Shown here: in pieces, positions 14,172 to 20,172 of the stretch | Layout of the letters: each line of letters starts with the position of its first letter | Position numbering within the stretch: position 1 is the first letter of the stretch | Origin: a virus | Reading direction: 5' to 3' (one strand) | Virus record (IMG/VR): IMGVR_UViG_3300042545_001708 | Span: 1 to 27,148 of that record | Length of the DNA stretch: 27,148 nt | The notes under the pieces: model-generated | The model's input: only the letters and a program-made list of their open reading frames with translations | Databases searched by the model: none | What the model was told of the DNA's origin: nothing | Program-made: the position numbers and the translations under genes

Positions 14172-14597
14172 ATGGCATTTGAACTAACAGGGATAATCAT
14201 TGAAGTATTTCCCGCACAAACATTTAACAAAGGCTTTCGAAAAAGAGAGTTCGTAATCGAATGTGGAGATAAGTATCCACAGAAAATAGTATTTGGACTT
14301 GTTCAGGACAAGTGCGATATGATTGACTCATACGGAGTTGGCGATACAGTAAGCGTATCATTTGACGTAAAGGGTAGAGACTGGACAGACAAGTCAGGTC
14401 AAACCAAGTATTTCAATACATTGGAAGCTTTCCGACTTAGTGGTCAACAACGAGCAAATATCAGCAAGGCAGCCGAGTCAAACGAAGACGAGGATGATGA
14501 TATTTTTCGCAGCTTAGGCCTTGACACTGGTCCTAAAAAATCGACAACCGTTGCTAAGAGCGATTGGTCTGACGATGATTTACCTTTTGACCTATAA
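14172..14597 (+). CDS. DUF3127-type OB-fold single-stranded DNA-binding protein
   Basis: The first 95 residues of this 141 aa protein (KREFVIECGDKYPQKIVF at about 23-40 and FDVKGRDWTDKSGQTKYFN) match the pattern of the DUF3127 proteins common in Bacteroidota, which have an SSB-like OB-fold. A disordered acidic linker follows, and the chain ends DDDLPFDL. SSB proteins end in a similar acidic tip (DDDIPF) that recruits partner enzymes. I therefore infer a working SSB that coats ssDNA during replication and docks partners, possibly the adjacent exonuclease and ligase. T4 gp32 differs in sequence, so this looks like a Bacteroidota-type substitute. Confidence 0.82.
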   Translation: MAFELTGIIIEVFPAQTFNKGFRKREFVIECGDKYPQKIVFGLVQDKCDMIDSYGVGDTVSVSFDVKGRDWTDKSGQTKYFNTLEAFRLSGQQRANISKAAESNEDEDDDIFRSLGLDTGPKKSTTVAKSDWSDDDLPFDL

Positions 14598-14610
14598 CAT
14601 TAAAATAACC

Positions 14611-14616
14611 AAAGGA
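14611..14616 (+). promoter_or_regulatory. Shine-Dalgarno-like AAAGGA before the exonuclease start
   Basis: AAAGGA ends 4 nt before the ATG at 14621 and could pair with the 16S anti-Shine-Dalgarno sequence. It stands out because almost all other starts in the window lack such a sequence, as is usual in Bacteroidota. A six-base match may be chance. Confidence 0.4.
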
Positions 14617-14620
14617 ACTA

Positions 14621-15250
14621 ATGAAATATGTATCTATCGATATTGAAACAACTGGGCTAGATCCAGAAAGCTGTCAAATTTTGCAAATCGGTGCAGTAAT
14701 TGAAGACACTAATTACCCGGTAAGTTTAGAAGAACTTCCAAAATTCCAGTGTATTGTTGAACATGACAGATACACCGGCCAGCCAACTGCTCTAAAAATG
14801 AATTCTTGGATTTTTGAAATTCTGTCAAAGATGGAAGGCTTAAATAAGGAAGACCGTATTGCGTATCGTAAGCAGCACAATATTCTACCAGTAAATCTAG
14901 TAGCTAGATCTTTTGCAATGTGGTTATCAAGTAATGCGGTCTATGCAGACGAAGGGTCAACCGTAATTAAAATAAATGCGGCCGGTAAGAATTTCGCAAG
15001 CTTTGATAAAGTCTTTTTGCAGAAATTACCAAGCTGGGGTTCTCAAATTCAAATGAGACAAAGAATTTTAGATCCAGCAATTTTACTAATGGACTGGAAG
15101 AATGACGAGTCTTTACCTAATTTGCAGAAGTGTATGGATCGCTGTAAAATTAAAGGTGAAGTAACTCATGATGCTCTACAAGATGCAATTGATGTAGTTC
15201 AGGTACTTCGAGTAGTTACTGGTAATTACAATTTTGTAACTTGGATATAA
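14621..15250 (+). CDS. DEDDh-family 3'-5' exonuclease
   Basis: The 209 aa protein shows the exonuclease motifs of the DnaQ/RNase T superfamily. Exo I is SIDIETTGLD with D7 and E9. Exo II is GKNFASFDKVFL with D129. Exo III is THDALQDAID with H183 and D188. The four acidic residues bind two metal ions and remove nucleotides from 3' ends. An insertion of about 40 residues lies between Exo I and Exo II (MEGLNKEDRIAYRKQHN). It may work in repair, proofreading or RNA/DNA degradation. It has a rare SD-like leader and follows the SSB-like gene. Its stop codon lies inside the outer arm of the attC-like palindrome. Confidence 0.9.
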   Translation: MKYVSIDIETTGLDPESCQILQIGAVIEDTNYPVSLEELPKFQCIVEHDRYTGQPTALKMNSWIFEILSKMEGLNKEDRIAYRKQHNILPVNLVARSFAMWLSSNAVYADEGSTVIKINAAGKNFASFDKVFLQKLPSWGSQIQMRQRILDPAILLMDWKNDESLPNLQKCMDRCKIKGEVTHDALQDAIDVVQVLRVVTGNYNFVTWI

Positions 15251-15338
15251 CGGTTTCGTGTATATTTCAGGTTTGCTTATAGAACCTTTAAATTATACAC
15301 AAATGCTGATGCAAACTTGAATATACACGTTGTTATGC
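15245..15338. repeat. attC-like imperfect palindrome
   Basis: CGTGTATATTTCAGGTTTGC at 15257-15276 pairs with GCAAACTTGAATATACACG at 15311-15329, a 19 bp stem with one bulged T and one mismatch around a 34 nt loop. Outside it, ATAAC (15247-15251) pairs with GTTAT (15332-15336), separated from the main stem by short unpaired bases. Outer box, spacer, long stem with an extrahelical base and variable loop is the layout of integron attC sites. GTTATGC departs from the GTTRRRY core at one base. Similar palindromes occur between genes of Bacteroidota as I recall them. It separates the exonuclease gene from a small ORF of uncertain origin. Confidence 0.5.
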
Positions 15339-15391
15339 TCTCGTTTTGCGTGGGTGGTATTAACGAAATTATTAAATTAAAATAAACAAAA

Positions 15392-15640
15392 ATGGAATTT
15401 GAAGGACAAGTAACAGACGTAAAATTGGTTATAGATACAAAGCCAAGAGTTTATGTAAAATGGACAAATAACGAAGAAGGTAGAGATAAAAATGATTGCT
15501 ACGAAAGAGTGGATATTGTTGGAACGATTATTTACATAAACACTTACAATAGAAATTCATCTGTTATTAAAGGACATCCATTTTGGGATAAACTCGAAAC
15601 TATGTATAACGGTGCGTTGGCAAAGCAAAATGGAGCATAA
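15392..15640 (+). CDS. Small hypothetical protein, possible captured cassette gene
   Basis: This 82 aa protein is unrecognised. It is polar, with a beta-rich start (EGQVTDVKLVIDTKPRVYVK) and a Trp/Asn/Glu-rich centre, and no membrane segment. The ATG follows an A-rich leader (AAATTAAAATAAACAAAA), which is typical of Bacteroidota genes. It is framed by GTTATGC at 15332 and GCATAAC at 15635-15641, the latter overlapping its stop, and preceded by the attC-like palindrome. This arrangement suggests a mobile gene cassette that entered the phage. It overlaps alternative upstream starts of the next gene. Function is unknown. Confidence 0.6.
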   Translation: MEFEGQVTDVKLVIDTKPRVYVKWTNNEEGRDKNDCYERVDIVGTIIYINTYNRNSSVIKGHPFWDKLETMYNGALAKQNGA

Positions 15641-15650
15641 CTATCAACCA

Positions 15651-15923
15651 ATGATAAAACTTAAAGAAGCAGCAGTCCTATTTGGGATTCAATTAATACT
15701 CTATGGATTACTATGTATTAATTTTAGAGCAGTATCAGAAGCTCACTATAACTTGGCAGCAGTCAGTGATTTTACGATTGCTTCTTTAAATTTCTTTGTG
15801 ATTCGTAAGATTGCAAAGAGCGAGGACTCTCTACACCAATGGTTGGGTTATGTTGCTGGATCAGTAGCAGGTTCGTATCTAGGTATTTGGCTATCAGTTC
15901 AGCTTGTAAATCTGACCTTTTAG
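15651..15923 (+). CDS. Small integral membrane protein
   Basis: The 90 aa product from ATG 15651 has hydrophobic segments at about 5-22 (KEAAVLFGIQLILYGLLC), 35-50 and 65-88 (YVAGSVAGSYLGIWLSVQLV), giving two to three membrane passes. Upstream in-frame starts at 15612 (GTG) and 15630 (ATG) would overlap the previous gene. I prefer 15651 because the hydrophobic part begins right after it and upstream residues look like spillover. No family is recognised. It could sit in the host inner membrane during infection, but the function is unknown. Confidence 0.6.
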   Translation: MIKLKEAAVLFGIQLILYGLLCINFRAVSEAHYNLAAVSDFTIASLNFFVIRKIAKSEDSLHQWLGYVAGSVAGSYLGIWLSVQLVNLTF

Positions 15924-15929
15924 TATATT
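15923..15929 (+). promoter_or_regulatory. GTATATT promoter-like element
   Basis: GTATATT overlaps the end of the small membrane protein gene and ends 6 nt before the UV-endonuclease ATG at 15936. It matches the GTATAAT motif at six of seven bases and has the same spacing to the ATG as the copies at 12380 and 19047. Confidence 0.3.
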
Positions 15930-15935
15930 AATACT

Positions 15936-16898
15936 ATGATAAACGACCAAGTAAGACTTGGCTACTGTTGCATTAACTTGTCACTAGCCGACCAACGAAT
16001 AACTGCCAATCGCGGCATGATCAAACGTACCTTTCAAGAAAAGGGCCAAGCCTACTGTGGCGAGCTCGCTCATCAAAATATCAAGGACATTCTTAAAATT
16101 CTGGAATGGAATCTAGCAAATGACATCTATGTATACCGTATGTCAAGCGATATTTTTCCATGGATGTCTGAGTATGAAATTCAATTACTGCCTAACTTTG
16201 CCGAAATTTTACCTGACATGCAGGCAATCGGCGAGTTTGTGCTCAAGCACGGTATGCGACTCTCAATGCATCCAGGCCAGTTTGATGTCCTGCCTTCTCC
16301 AACTCCAGCGGTTGTTACCAAAACAGTCAAGGATCTTGATCAGCACTGCGAAATCATGGATCTTATGGGTCTGCCAGTCGATCCAAGCTTTCCAATCAAC
16401 ATTCATGTTGGTGGTACATACGGTGACAAGGAGTCAGCAGCTCAGCGCTTTTGCGAAAATTTCAAGAGACTCAAGCCAAATACCCAATCAAGGCTAGTTG
16501 TCGAAAACGACGACAAAGCAACACAATACTCAGTTGCTGATCTGTATAGGTTAATCTATCTCAAAATCGGCACGCCAATTACTTTTGATTTCCATCATCA
16601 TCGATTCAATACTGGCGAGCTTAGTGAGGAAGCTGCTCTACGCTTGGCTTATACTACATGGCACGGTCATACTCCACTAACTCATTATTCAAGCTCTAAG
16701 AAAACATTTGAGGATCCAAGCGTCATTGCTCGTTCCCATGCCGATCACATCTATGAGAAAATAAATAACTATAACCTCAGCTTTGATATTGAAGTAGAGG
16801 CCAAGGCCAAGGATCTGGCTGTCATTCAATACCGTAATACCTTTTCAGCTTTACTTGAAAACTATTTGGAGTTCGATGATAAAACATTTTTGAAATAA
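15936..16898 (+). CDS. uvsE: UV DNA damage endonuclease (UvdE/UvsE family)
   Basis: This 320 aa protein carries the TIM-barrel metal-site motifs of the family in order: RLGYCCIN near the start, YRMSSDIFPW at 67-76, MHPGQF at 111-116, NIHVGG at 155-160, VVENDD at 188-193 and FDFHHHRFN at 217-225. The enzyme nicks DNA 5' to UV photoproducts and some other lesions, starting excision repair independently of UvrABC. The length is near that of bacterial homologues. It may protect phage DNA in sunlit habitats, together with the Fpg-like glycosylase at 20684. Codons include more C/G-ending choices (CTC, ATC) than neighbours, so separate origin is possible. Confidence 0.93.
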   Translation: MINDQVRLGYCCINLSLADQRITANRGMIKRTFQEKGQAYCGELAHQNIKDILKILEWNLANDIYVYRMSSDIFPWMSEYEIQLLPNFAEILPDMQAIGEFVLKHGMRLSMHPGQFDVLPSPTPAVVTKTVKDLDQHCEIMDLMGLPVDPSFPINIHVGGTYGDKESAAQRFCENFKRLKPNTQSRLVVENDDKATQYSVADLYRLIYLKIGTPITFDFHHHRFNTGELSEEAALRLAYTTWHGHTPLTHYSSSKKTFEDPSVIARSHADHIYEKINNYNLSFDIEVEAKAKDLAVIQYRNTFSALLENYLEFDDKTFLK

Positions 16899-16908
16899 TC
16901 TAATCATA

Positions 16909-17184
16909 ATGACTAATGAAACTAATCTAGACACAACTACTCAAGGTTGCGGATGCGGGTCAAAGCCCAAAGCTCCAGCCCCAACTGTGCTAGGTAGAAT
17001 CATGGAAAAGGTATTTGTTAGTGAAGCTGAAAAGGCTCGACGACTGTCAATCTGTAAGGAGTGTCCTCACTTTGGAGAACTCTTAACCCAATGTGGGATT
17101 TGCGGTTGCTTTCTTGAAGCAAAGACCCGACTTGTTGGATTTCACTGTGCACTAGATCAAATTGGCGAAGAACCTAAATGGTAA
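16909..17184 (+). CDS. Cysteine-rich zinc-binding-like protein
   Basis: The 91 aa protein has a N-terminal GCGCG then a cluster ICKECPHF at 48-55 and CGICGCF at 62-68, with a last Cys at 80. C49, C52, C62, C65 (or C67) and C80 could bind zinc as a ribbon or knuckle. The C-terminal pattern (C-x2-CPH, CxxCGCF, AKTRL, C) recurs in small proteins of T4-like phages as I recall, with no known function. It follows the UV endonuclease by 10 nt. Nucleic-acid or protein binding is likely but not shown. Confidence 0.75.
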   Translation: MTNETNLDTTTQGCGCGSKPKAPAPTVLGRIMEKVFVSEAEKARRLSICKECPHFGELLTQCGICGCFLEAKTRLVGFHCALDQIGEEPKW

Positions 17185-17192
17185 TAAATAAG
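17183..17192 (+). promoter_or_regulatory. Possible late-promoter-like AATAAATAAG
   Basis: ATAAATAA at 17184-17191 begins at the end of the Cys-rich gene's stop codon. It matches the core found before several putative late genes, but the next start is about 70 nt away and the flanking G is missing. The 79 bp gap also holds GAAATC...GATTTC and CACGTT...AACGTG short inverted repeats. Low confidence. Confidence 0.25.
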
Positions 17193-17263
17193 TTTGAAAT
17201 CAGCATTCAGATTTCCACGTTGGATACTATAACTAAACGTGAAAAATTATAAACGTATGGAAG

Positions 17264-17485
17264 GTGAGAGTCGAAACTTGGAGAAAAACCCTAATGGGCA
17301 ATCTAGCAACATGGAGCATGATGGTGGCCCTATTCTTCAACCCGTTCGGGTTCGACATCGTGCAGTTTTGGCTGATACAAGTCACTGGCACTTTGTGGAG
17401 AGCGAACTTCGTTTTGTACTGTATAGCGGGACTTTTTTTTGGGTTCTCTATCTACTTTCGCTGGCGTTATAAAAAGTTACACTGA
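17264..17485 (+). CDS. Small two-pass membrane protein (GTG or nearby start)
   Basis: The 73 aa frame is read from GTG 17264, but the open frame reaches 17243 and an unusual start (ATT or ATA) slightly upstream is possible. Hydrophobic segments lie at about 18-28 (WSMMVALFFNPFGFD) and 47-65 (FVLYCIAGLFFGFSIYF), followed by a basic end (RWRYKKLH), so the C-terminus is probably cytoplasmic. This frame is preferred over the overlapping frame from 17239 because of its membrane-protein pattern and because its stop overlaps the next ATG as TGATG. It looks like a small membrane protein seen in T4-like phages, of unknown function. Confidence 0.6.
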   Translation: MRVETWRKTLMGNLATWSMMVALFFNPFGFDIVQFWLIQVTGTLWRANFVLYCIAGLFFGFSIYFRWRYKKLH

Positions 17486-17715
17486 TGCAAGACGGCCTAC
17501 CTCTTATCGGCACAATACTTGTCAAAGACTCAATTGAACATCAGATTCGTGAAGTCTATGTCACCTGCTTAAATCACACATACTTATCAGTGGTTAACCC
17601 CGAAACTGGGTGCAGCACCAATTATCCTTTTCTAAATTTTCAGGACTTCTTAAACAACAATGGATTCTCATTGAGAGAATCCACTGCTACAAAGTATCAA
17701 TTCCAAAGATTATAA
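17485..17715 (+). CDS. Hypothetical protein
   Basis: This 76 aa protein shares TGATG with the preceding gene and is therefore probably coupled to it. It looks beta-rich and soluble (LPLIGTILVKDSIEHQIREV at 5-24), without a recognised motif. It ends in convergent overlap with the fibre gene on the other strand: its TAA is at 17713-17715 and the fibre stop is at 17710-17712. A 9 bp hairpin lies in its last 20 codons. Confidence 0.55.
   Translation: MQDGLPLIGTILVKDSIEHQIREVYVTCLNHTYLSVVNPETGCSTNYPFLNFQDFLNNNGFSLRESTATKYQFQRL
17661..17683. repeat. Hairpin near a convergent gene boundary
   Basis: TGGATTCTC (17661-17669), loop ATTGA, then GAGAATCCA (17675-17683) makes a perfect 9 bp stem inside the end of the 76 aa gene. 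It lies about 30 nt before two convergent genes meet and may slow or end transcription from either side. It lacks a T-tract on the plus strand, so it is not called a terminator. Confidence 0.4.
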
Positions 17716-18990
17716 ACCATATAACGGTTGAACAATCGACCAGTTCTTGGCTGCGATTTCACCAGCTAGCGTAGCGCCAGCAGTTCTATCTTGATCAGCT
17801 GTATAAACTTTAATTGAAAAAATTGGGCCGCCTAGTGAAGTAACTCCACCAGTCTTGCTAGTTGATCCAAACTTAAAACGGTTCTCGTTAGCAGGTACGG
17901 TCCACGACATTTGTGGCGTGCCACCAAAATGAACTATAGTATTCACCGATCGCAAACTACCGTTTACCCAAAGTACACACTCGTTATAGTTGTTACCTAG
18001 TGCTGGGACATACGTGGTTGTGTAAGGGATTCTAAGCACTATATGGCGTTTACCAGCCGCGCTGTTCTGCATGATCACAGTAGTTATTCCATTGATTGGA
18101 TCGTTATAAACTAATTCAAAGTGATCACTTACATAGTTTAATTCAAAACCAAATGCTGAACCTGCCTTACGCAGTTCAAATACAGTCTCAATTCCACTTC
18201 CAGCTATTTCAAGAACTGCTTCAAATATGAAACCTCCAAAACTTTGAAGTTGAGTTGAGGTTACAAAGCTGGTTTGATCGATTCCGCCGAACGCGTTTAC
18301 CTGGTCTGGGTATGCTTGAAATCCAGTCTCTTGTCCAATATTTTCCCAAGCTGGGCTTAGTAGAGCTGATAAACCAGCAGGATTCCAGTAAAAGTCATTT
18401 CTTGGATATGCTGGAACAGCTGATCCAGTATAACCGGCTGAATTAGTTGGATTCGCTAAATTGAATAGTTGGTAGGTAGAGTTTCCATTATTGGTTGGCC
18501 AATAACCTAATTCAAGATTAAGCATACACTTATCTGAGTAATAGTACTCAGGGTAATCGTCCGCAATTAGGGTGTAATTATTAGTGGCTAAGAAATCTAC
18601 AGCATCTGTGTAAGAGCTAAATATTTCATAATTATTCGCAGCTCTTTCAGGTAGTCTACTTGCAATCTCAATTACCTTGGCTTTAAAATCGTCAACTGTG
18701 GTACCGGTAGAATTGTCGATCCACCAGATTCTAGGAACTGAGTTTGCTTCAATGCCTATGCCTTTTGAATAAGTGTCAGAGTAGACTACGATTCCACTGT
18801 TATATGGTGAATCAGGCCCACCGCCGACAGTAGGACCCATTCCGCCGTTTGGCGAAATTCCTATTCTCCAATTTTGAGCAGTATCTGCTCGGTAATCATG
18901 TGGTAGAGTTCCAAGTGAAAGCTTGCCGCTAATGTGAACTGCTTTTTCTGGAACGCTTAGTACGTTATAACATACTGGATTTGGTATCAT
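17710..18990 (-). CDS. Tail-fibre or adhesin-like protein with lectin-type C-terminal domain
   Basis: The 426 aa protein has no membrane segment. The N-terminal third is Gly/Asn/Pro-rich (ISPNGGMGPTVGGGPDSPYN at about 45-64). The last 190 residues form a likely concanavalin/LamG-type beta-sandwich (FGGFIFEAVLEIAG, FELNYVSDHFELVYND, HIVLRIPY, ECVLWVNGSLRSVN, IFSIKVYTAD). That order is typical of laminin-G-like folds that bind sugars. I infer a receptor-binding or virion decoration protein. It is alone on the minus strand with its own late-promoter-like motif 20 nt upstream, so it may be a replaceable host-range module. It ends in 6 bp convergent overlap with the preceding plus-strand gene. Confidence 0.65.
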   Translation of the reverse strand: MIPNPVCYNVLSVPEKAVHISGKLSLGTLPHDYRADTAQNWRIGISPNGGMGPTVGGGPDSPYNSGIVVYSDTYSKGIGIEANSVPRIWWIDNSTGTTVDDFKAKVIEIASRLPERAANNYEIFSSYTDAVDFLATNNYTLIADDYPEYYYSDKCMLNLELGYWPTNNGNSTYQLFNLANPTNSAGYTGSAVPAYPRNDFYWNPAGLSALLSPAWENIGQETGFQAYPDQVNAFGGIDQTSFVTSTQLQSFGGFIFEAVLEIAGSGIETVFELRKAGSAFGFELNYVSDHFELVYNDPINGITTVIMQNSAAGKRHIVLRIPYTTTYVPALGNNYNECVLWVNGSLRSVNTIVHFGGTPQMSWTVPANENRFKFGSTSKTGGVTSLGGPIFSIKVYTADQDRTAGATLAGEIAAKNWSIVQPLYGL

Positions 18991-19009
18991 GTGTATAAAA
19001 ATTATTTGA

Positions 19010-19020
19010 GATTATTTATT
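19010..19020 (-). promoter_or_regulatory. Late-promoter-like AATAAATAATC for the fibre gene
   Basis: On the minus strand AATAAATAATC (19020 to 19010) contains ATAAATAA, ending 21 nt before the fibre ATG at 18990. It has the same core and spacing as the motif before the 792 aa gene. The opposite strand drives the 77 aa gene from its own GTATAAT. Confidence 0.45.
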
Positions 19021-19046
19021 TGACTAAAACTCCAACCATTCTAAGG

Positions 19047-19053
19047 GTATAAT
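19047..19053 (+). promoter_or_regulatory. GTATAAT element 6 nt before a start codon
   Basis: GTATAAT lies in the divergent gap between the fibre gene and the 77 aa gene, 6 nt before the ATG at 19060. It is non-coding on both strands, and no upstream plus-strand gene can supply the transcript without reading through the whole fibre gene. This makes it one of the better promoter candidates, with a leaderless start implied. Confidence 0.5.
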
Positions 19054-19059
19054 ACTGTC

Positions 19060-19293
19060 ATGAGCTTTAATAAGTATTTTATCCCGGACCCAATTGATTT
19101 GGCCAGTGCAGTTCAACAAAATGGTGTCAGGAATACAGTTAATCGTAAAATCGATGCAATCGTGGGAAATCCAACCAGCGTTGAGATTTTTGATTTTATG
19201 TACAATTCAGTGAAAGCTGATGTACCTGAACCGGAAATAATGGAAAAGCTCATCTTAAATTACCCAGAATACTTTAATGCCCAGTCCAACTAG
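19060..19293 (+). CDS. Hypothetical protein
   Basis: This 77 aa protein is unrecognised. It is soluble, mixed helical, with NPTSVEIFDFMYNSV at about 37-51 and an acidic/Pro hinge (PEPEIMEKLI) near the end. It is the first gene of a three-gene run (77, 95, 100 aa) that starts at the divergent promoter region and ends at a bidirectional terminator. Its end overlaps the next start by 17 nt. Small early or middle phage genes often have this layout. Confidence 0.6.
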   Translation: MSFNKYFIPDPIDLASAVQQNGVRNTVNRKIDAIVGNPTSVEIFDFMYNSVKADVPEPEIMEKLILNYPEYFNAQSN

Positions 19294-19564
19294 AGCAAAA
19301 ACGGTGTGTTTAATAACTAAGCGTGAAGGTGAAACCGAGACTCCAATTTGGGTGATCGGTACTTTCCGATCAGCTTTTAAACTTGTCCAATTAGAACTTG
19401 GAATAGCTTTCCCTAATCTAGCCGAACGAGCAGCCCTTTCCGTAATGAATCGAAATGGCCGGGTCTTGATTTGGGACACCAAAAATTTTGAACATGAAGA
19501 GGAGGCCCTATGGTCTCCAATCGGTAAACTTGCAATCATTCAAAAAATACCAGTTAAGAAATAA
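19277..19564 (+). CDS. Hypothetical protein
   Basis: This 95 aa protein is unrecognised. It has a beta-rich start (VCLITKREGETETPIWVIGT at about 10-29), a helical middle (LAERAALSVMNRNGRV) and a basic end (KIPVKK). It overlaps the previous gene by 17 nt, and its TAA overlaps the next gene's ATG by 1 nt (TAATG), which supports the frame. The antisense ORF across the same DNA has no such coupling and is rejected. Confidence 0.6.
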   Translation: MPSPTRAKTVCLITKREGETETPIWVIGTFRSAFKLVQLELGIAFPNLAERAALSVMNRNGRVLIWDTKNFEHEEEALWSPIGKLAIIQKIPVKK

Positions 19565-19866
19565 TGAAATATTCAAAACTTAATATAATCTGTGAGTGTT
19601 GGTCAATGGAACACCAGCTTCAATTCATTCATGATACAGAAGATGATGAACTGTACGTGGACGTTCACCTAATCACTCATCGAAACTTCTTTATGAGACT
19701 CTGGATCGGGTTAAGGTATGCTTTTGGTTATAAATGCATGTACGGTAATTTTGATTCAACTATTATTTCAAAGGAGGACCGTGTACTCTTACGTGATTAC
19801 TTATTAAAGGCTGAAATCGAGCCGACTGTTGATCGTAGAGATCAATCTGGTGAAATCAGTTGTTAA
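19564..19866 (+). CDS. Conserved-looking phage hypothetical protein
   Basis: The 100 aa protein has a pattern I recall from many large phages: CECWSMEHQLQF at about 10-21, then DELYVDVHL, a basic aromatic helix (FFMRLWIGLRYAFGYKC) and YGNFDSTII. The helix is amphipathic more than membrane-spanning. The function is not known to me. It shares TAATG with the previous gene and is followed 19 nt later by the start of a bidirectional terminator. Regulator or small binding protein are equally possible. Confidence 0.7.
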   Translation: MKYSKLNIICECWSMEHQLQFIHDTEDDELYVDVHLITHRNFFMRLWIGLRYAFGYKCMYGNFDSTIISKEDRVLLRDYLLKAEIEPTVDRRDQSGEISC

Positions 19867-19883
19867 CTCTAATCTTTAAACAT

Positions 19884-19911
19884 AAAAAAAGGGAGCATTG
19901 CTCCCTTTTTC
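19884..19911. terminator. Bidirectional Rho-independent terminator
   Basis: An A-run, GGGAGC (19891-19896), loop ATT, GCTCCC (19900-19905) and a T-run form a symmetrical hairpin with A/T flanks, so it can end transcription on both strands. It lies between the end of the 100 aa plus-strand gene and the end of the minus-strand DUF4494-like gene. Confidence 0.9.
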
Positions 19912-19929
19912 TTTTTAATAGCAGATAAC

Positions 19930-20127
19930 TTATTCAATAAGTCCCAATATCTTTGACTCGTTAACTCCTTCTAATTGACAAGGAGAAATTCCATCTCCGA
20001 ATCGCTTAAGTAGTTTTTCTTCAGCTTCTCCAATTGAACTTGCTTCAACCAGATACTGTTCACGAATCTTTTTTGTTTTGCCATTGTCGTCTTCCGACTC
20101 AAATCTTAATTTTGCTAAGTAGTACAT
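19930..20127 (-). CDS. Short DUF4494-like protein
   Basis: The 65 aa protein reads MYYLAKLRFESEDDNGKTKK then REQYLVEASSIGEAEEKL. This resembles the start of DUF4494 proteins of Bacteroidota and their phages, where a strand carrying an aromatic-K start leads into E-x-YLV-A-S-x-x-EAE. Those proteins are roughly twice as long, so this one holds only the N-terminal half. The ATG is preceded by AT-rich TATAAATT repeats and a small hairpin. It lies downstream of the 157 aa minus-strand gene and may be co-transcribed. Function is unknown. Confidence 0.65.
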   Translation of the reverse strand: MYYLAKLRFESEDDNGKTKKIREQYLVEASSIGEAEEKLLKRFGDGISPCQLEGVNESKILGLIE

Positions 20128-20141
20128 AATTTATAAATTTA

Positions 20142-20158
20142 TAGAGTGTTATACTCTA
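20142..20158. repeat. Small inverted repeat upstream of the DUF4494-like gene
   Basis: TAGAGT (20142-20147), loop GTTAT, ACTCTA (20153-20158) makes a 6 bp stem in the gap between the two minus-strand genes. Beside it AATTTATAAATTTATA (20128-20143) holds two TATAAATT-type boxes on the minus strand. The two could form an operator and promoter. No T-tract indicates termination. Confidence 0.3.
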
Positions 20159-20172
20159 ACCAGTAGTTAGGT

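Noticed and set aside
16120-16497. 125 aa plus-strand ORF within the UV endonuclease gene
   Set aside because: The UvsE frame holds the family motifs throughout this stretch; the second frame is Cys/Ser/Leu-rich without motif.
16761-16768. ATAAATAA inside the UV endonuclease gene
   Set aside because: It lies mid-gene with no start codon at suitable distance and shows the motif can occur by chance.
17341-17370. tRNA-like TTCGGGTTCGAC segment
   Set aside because: There is no cloverleaf around it and it is in the coding frame of the membrane protein; no tRNA was found in the window.
17239-17472. 77 aa ORF overlapping the small membrane protein
   Set aside because: Its sequence looks out of frame (polar, His/Gln-rich then hydrophobic), and the other frame has membrane segments and a TGATG junction with the next gene.
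19255-19539. 94 aa antisense ORF over the 95 aa gene
   Set aside because: The plus-strand frame overlaps both neighbours in the manner usual here (17 nt and TAATG); the antisense one has no context.
19770-19780. AAAGGAGGACC as a strong Shine-Dalgarno site
   Set aside because: It is inside the 100 aa gene, with no start codon at proper distance that opens a believable frame.
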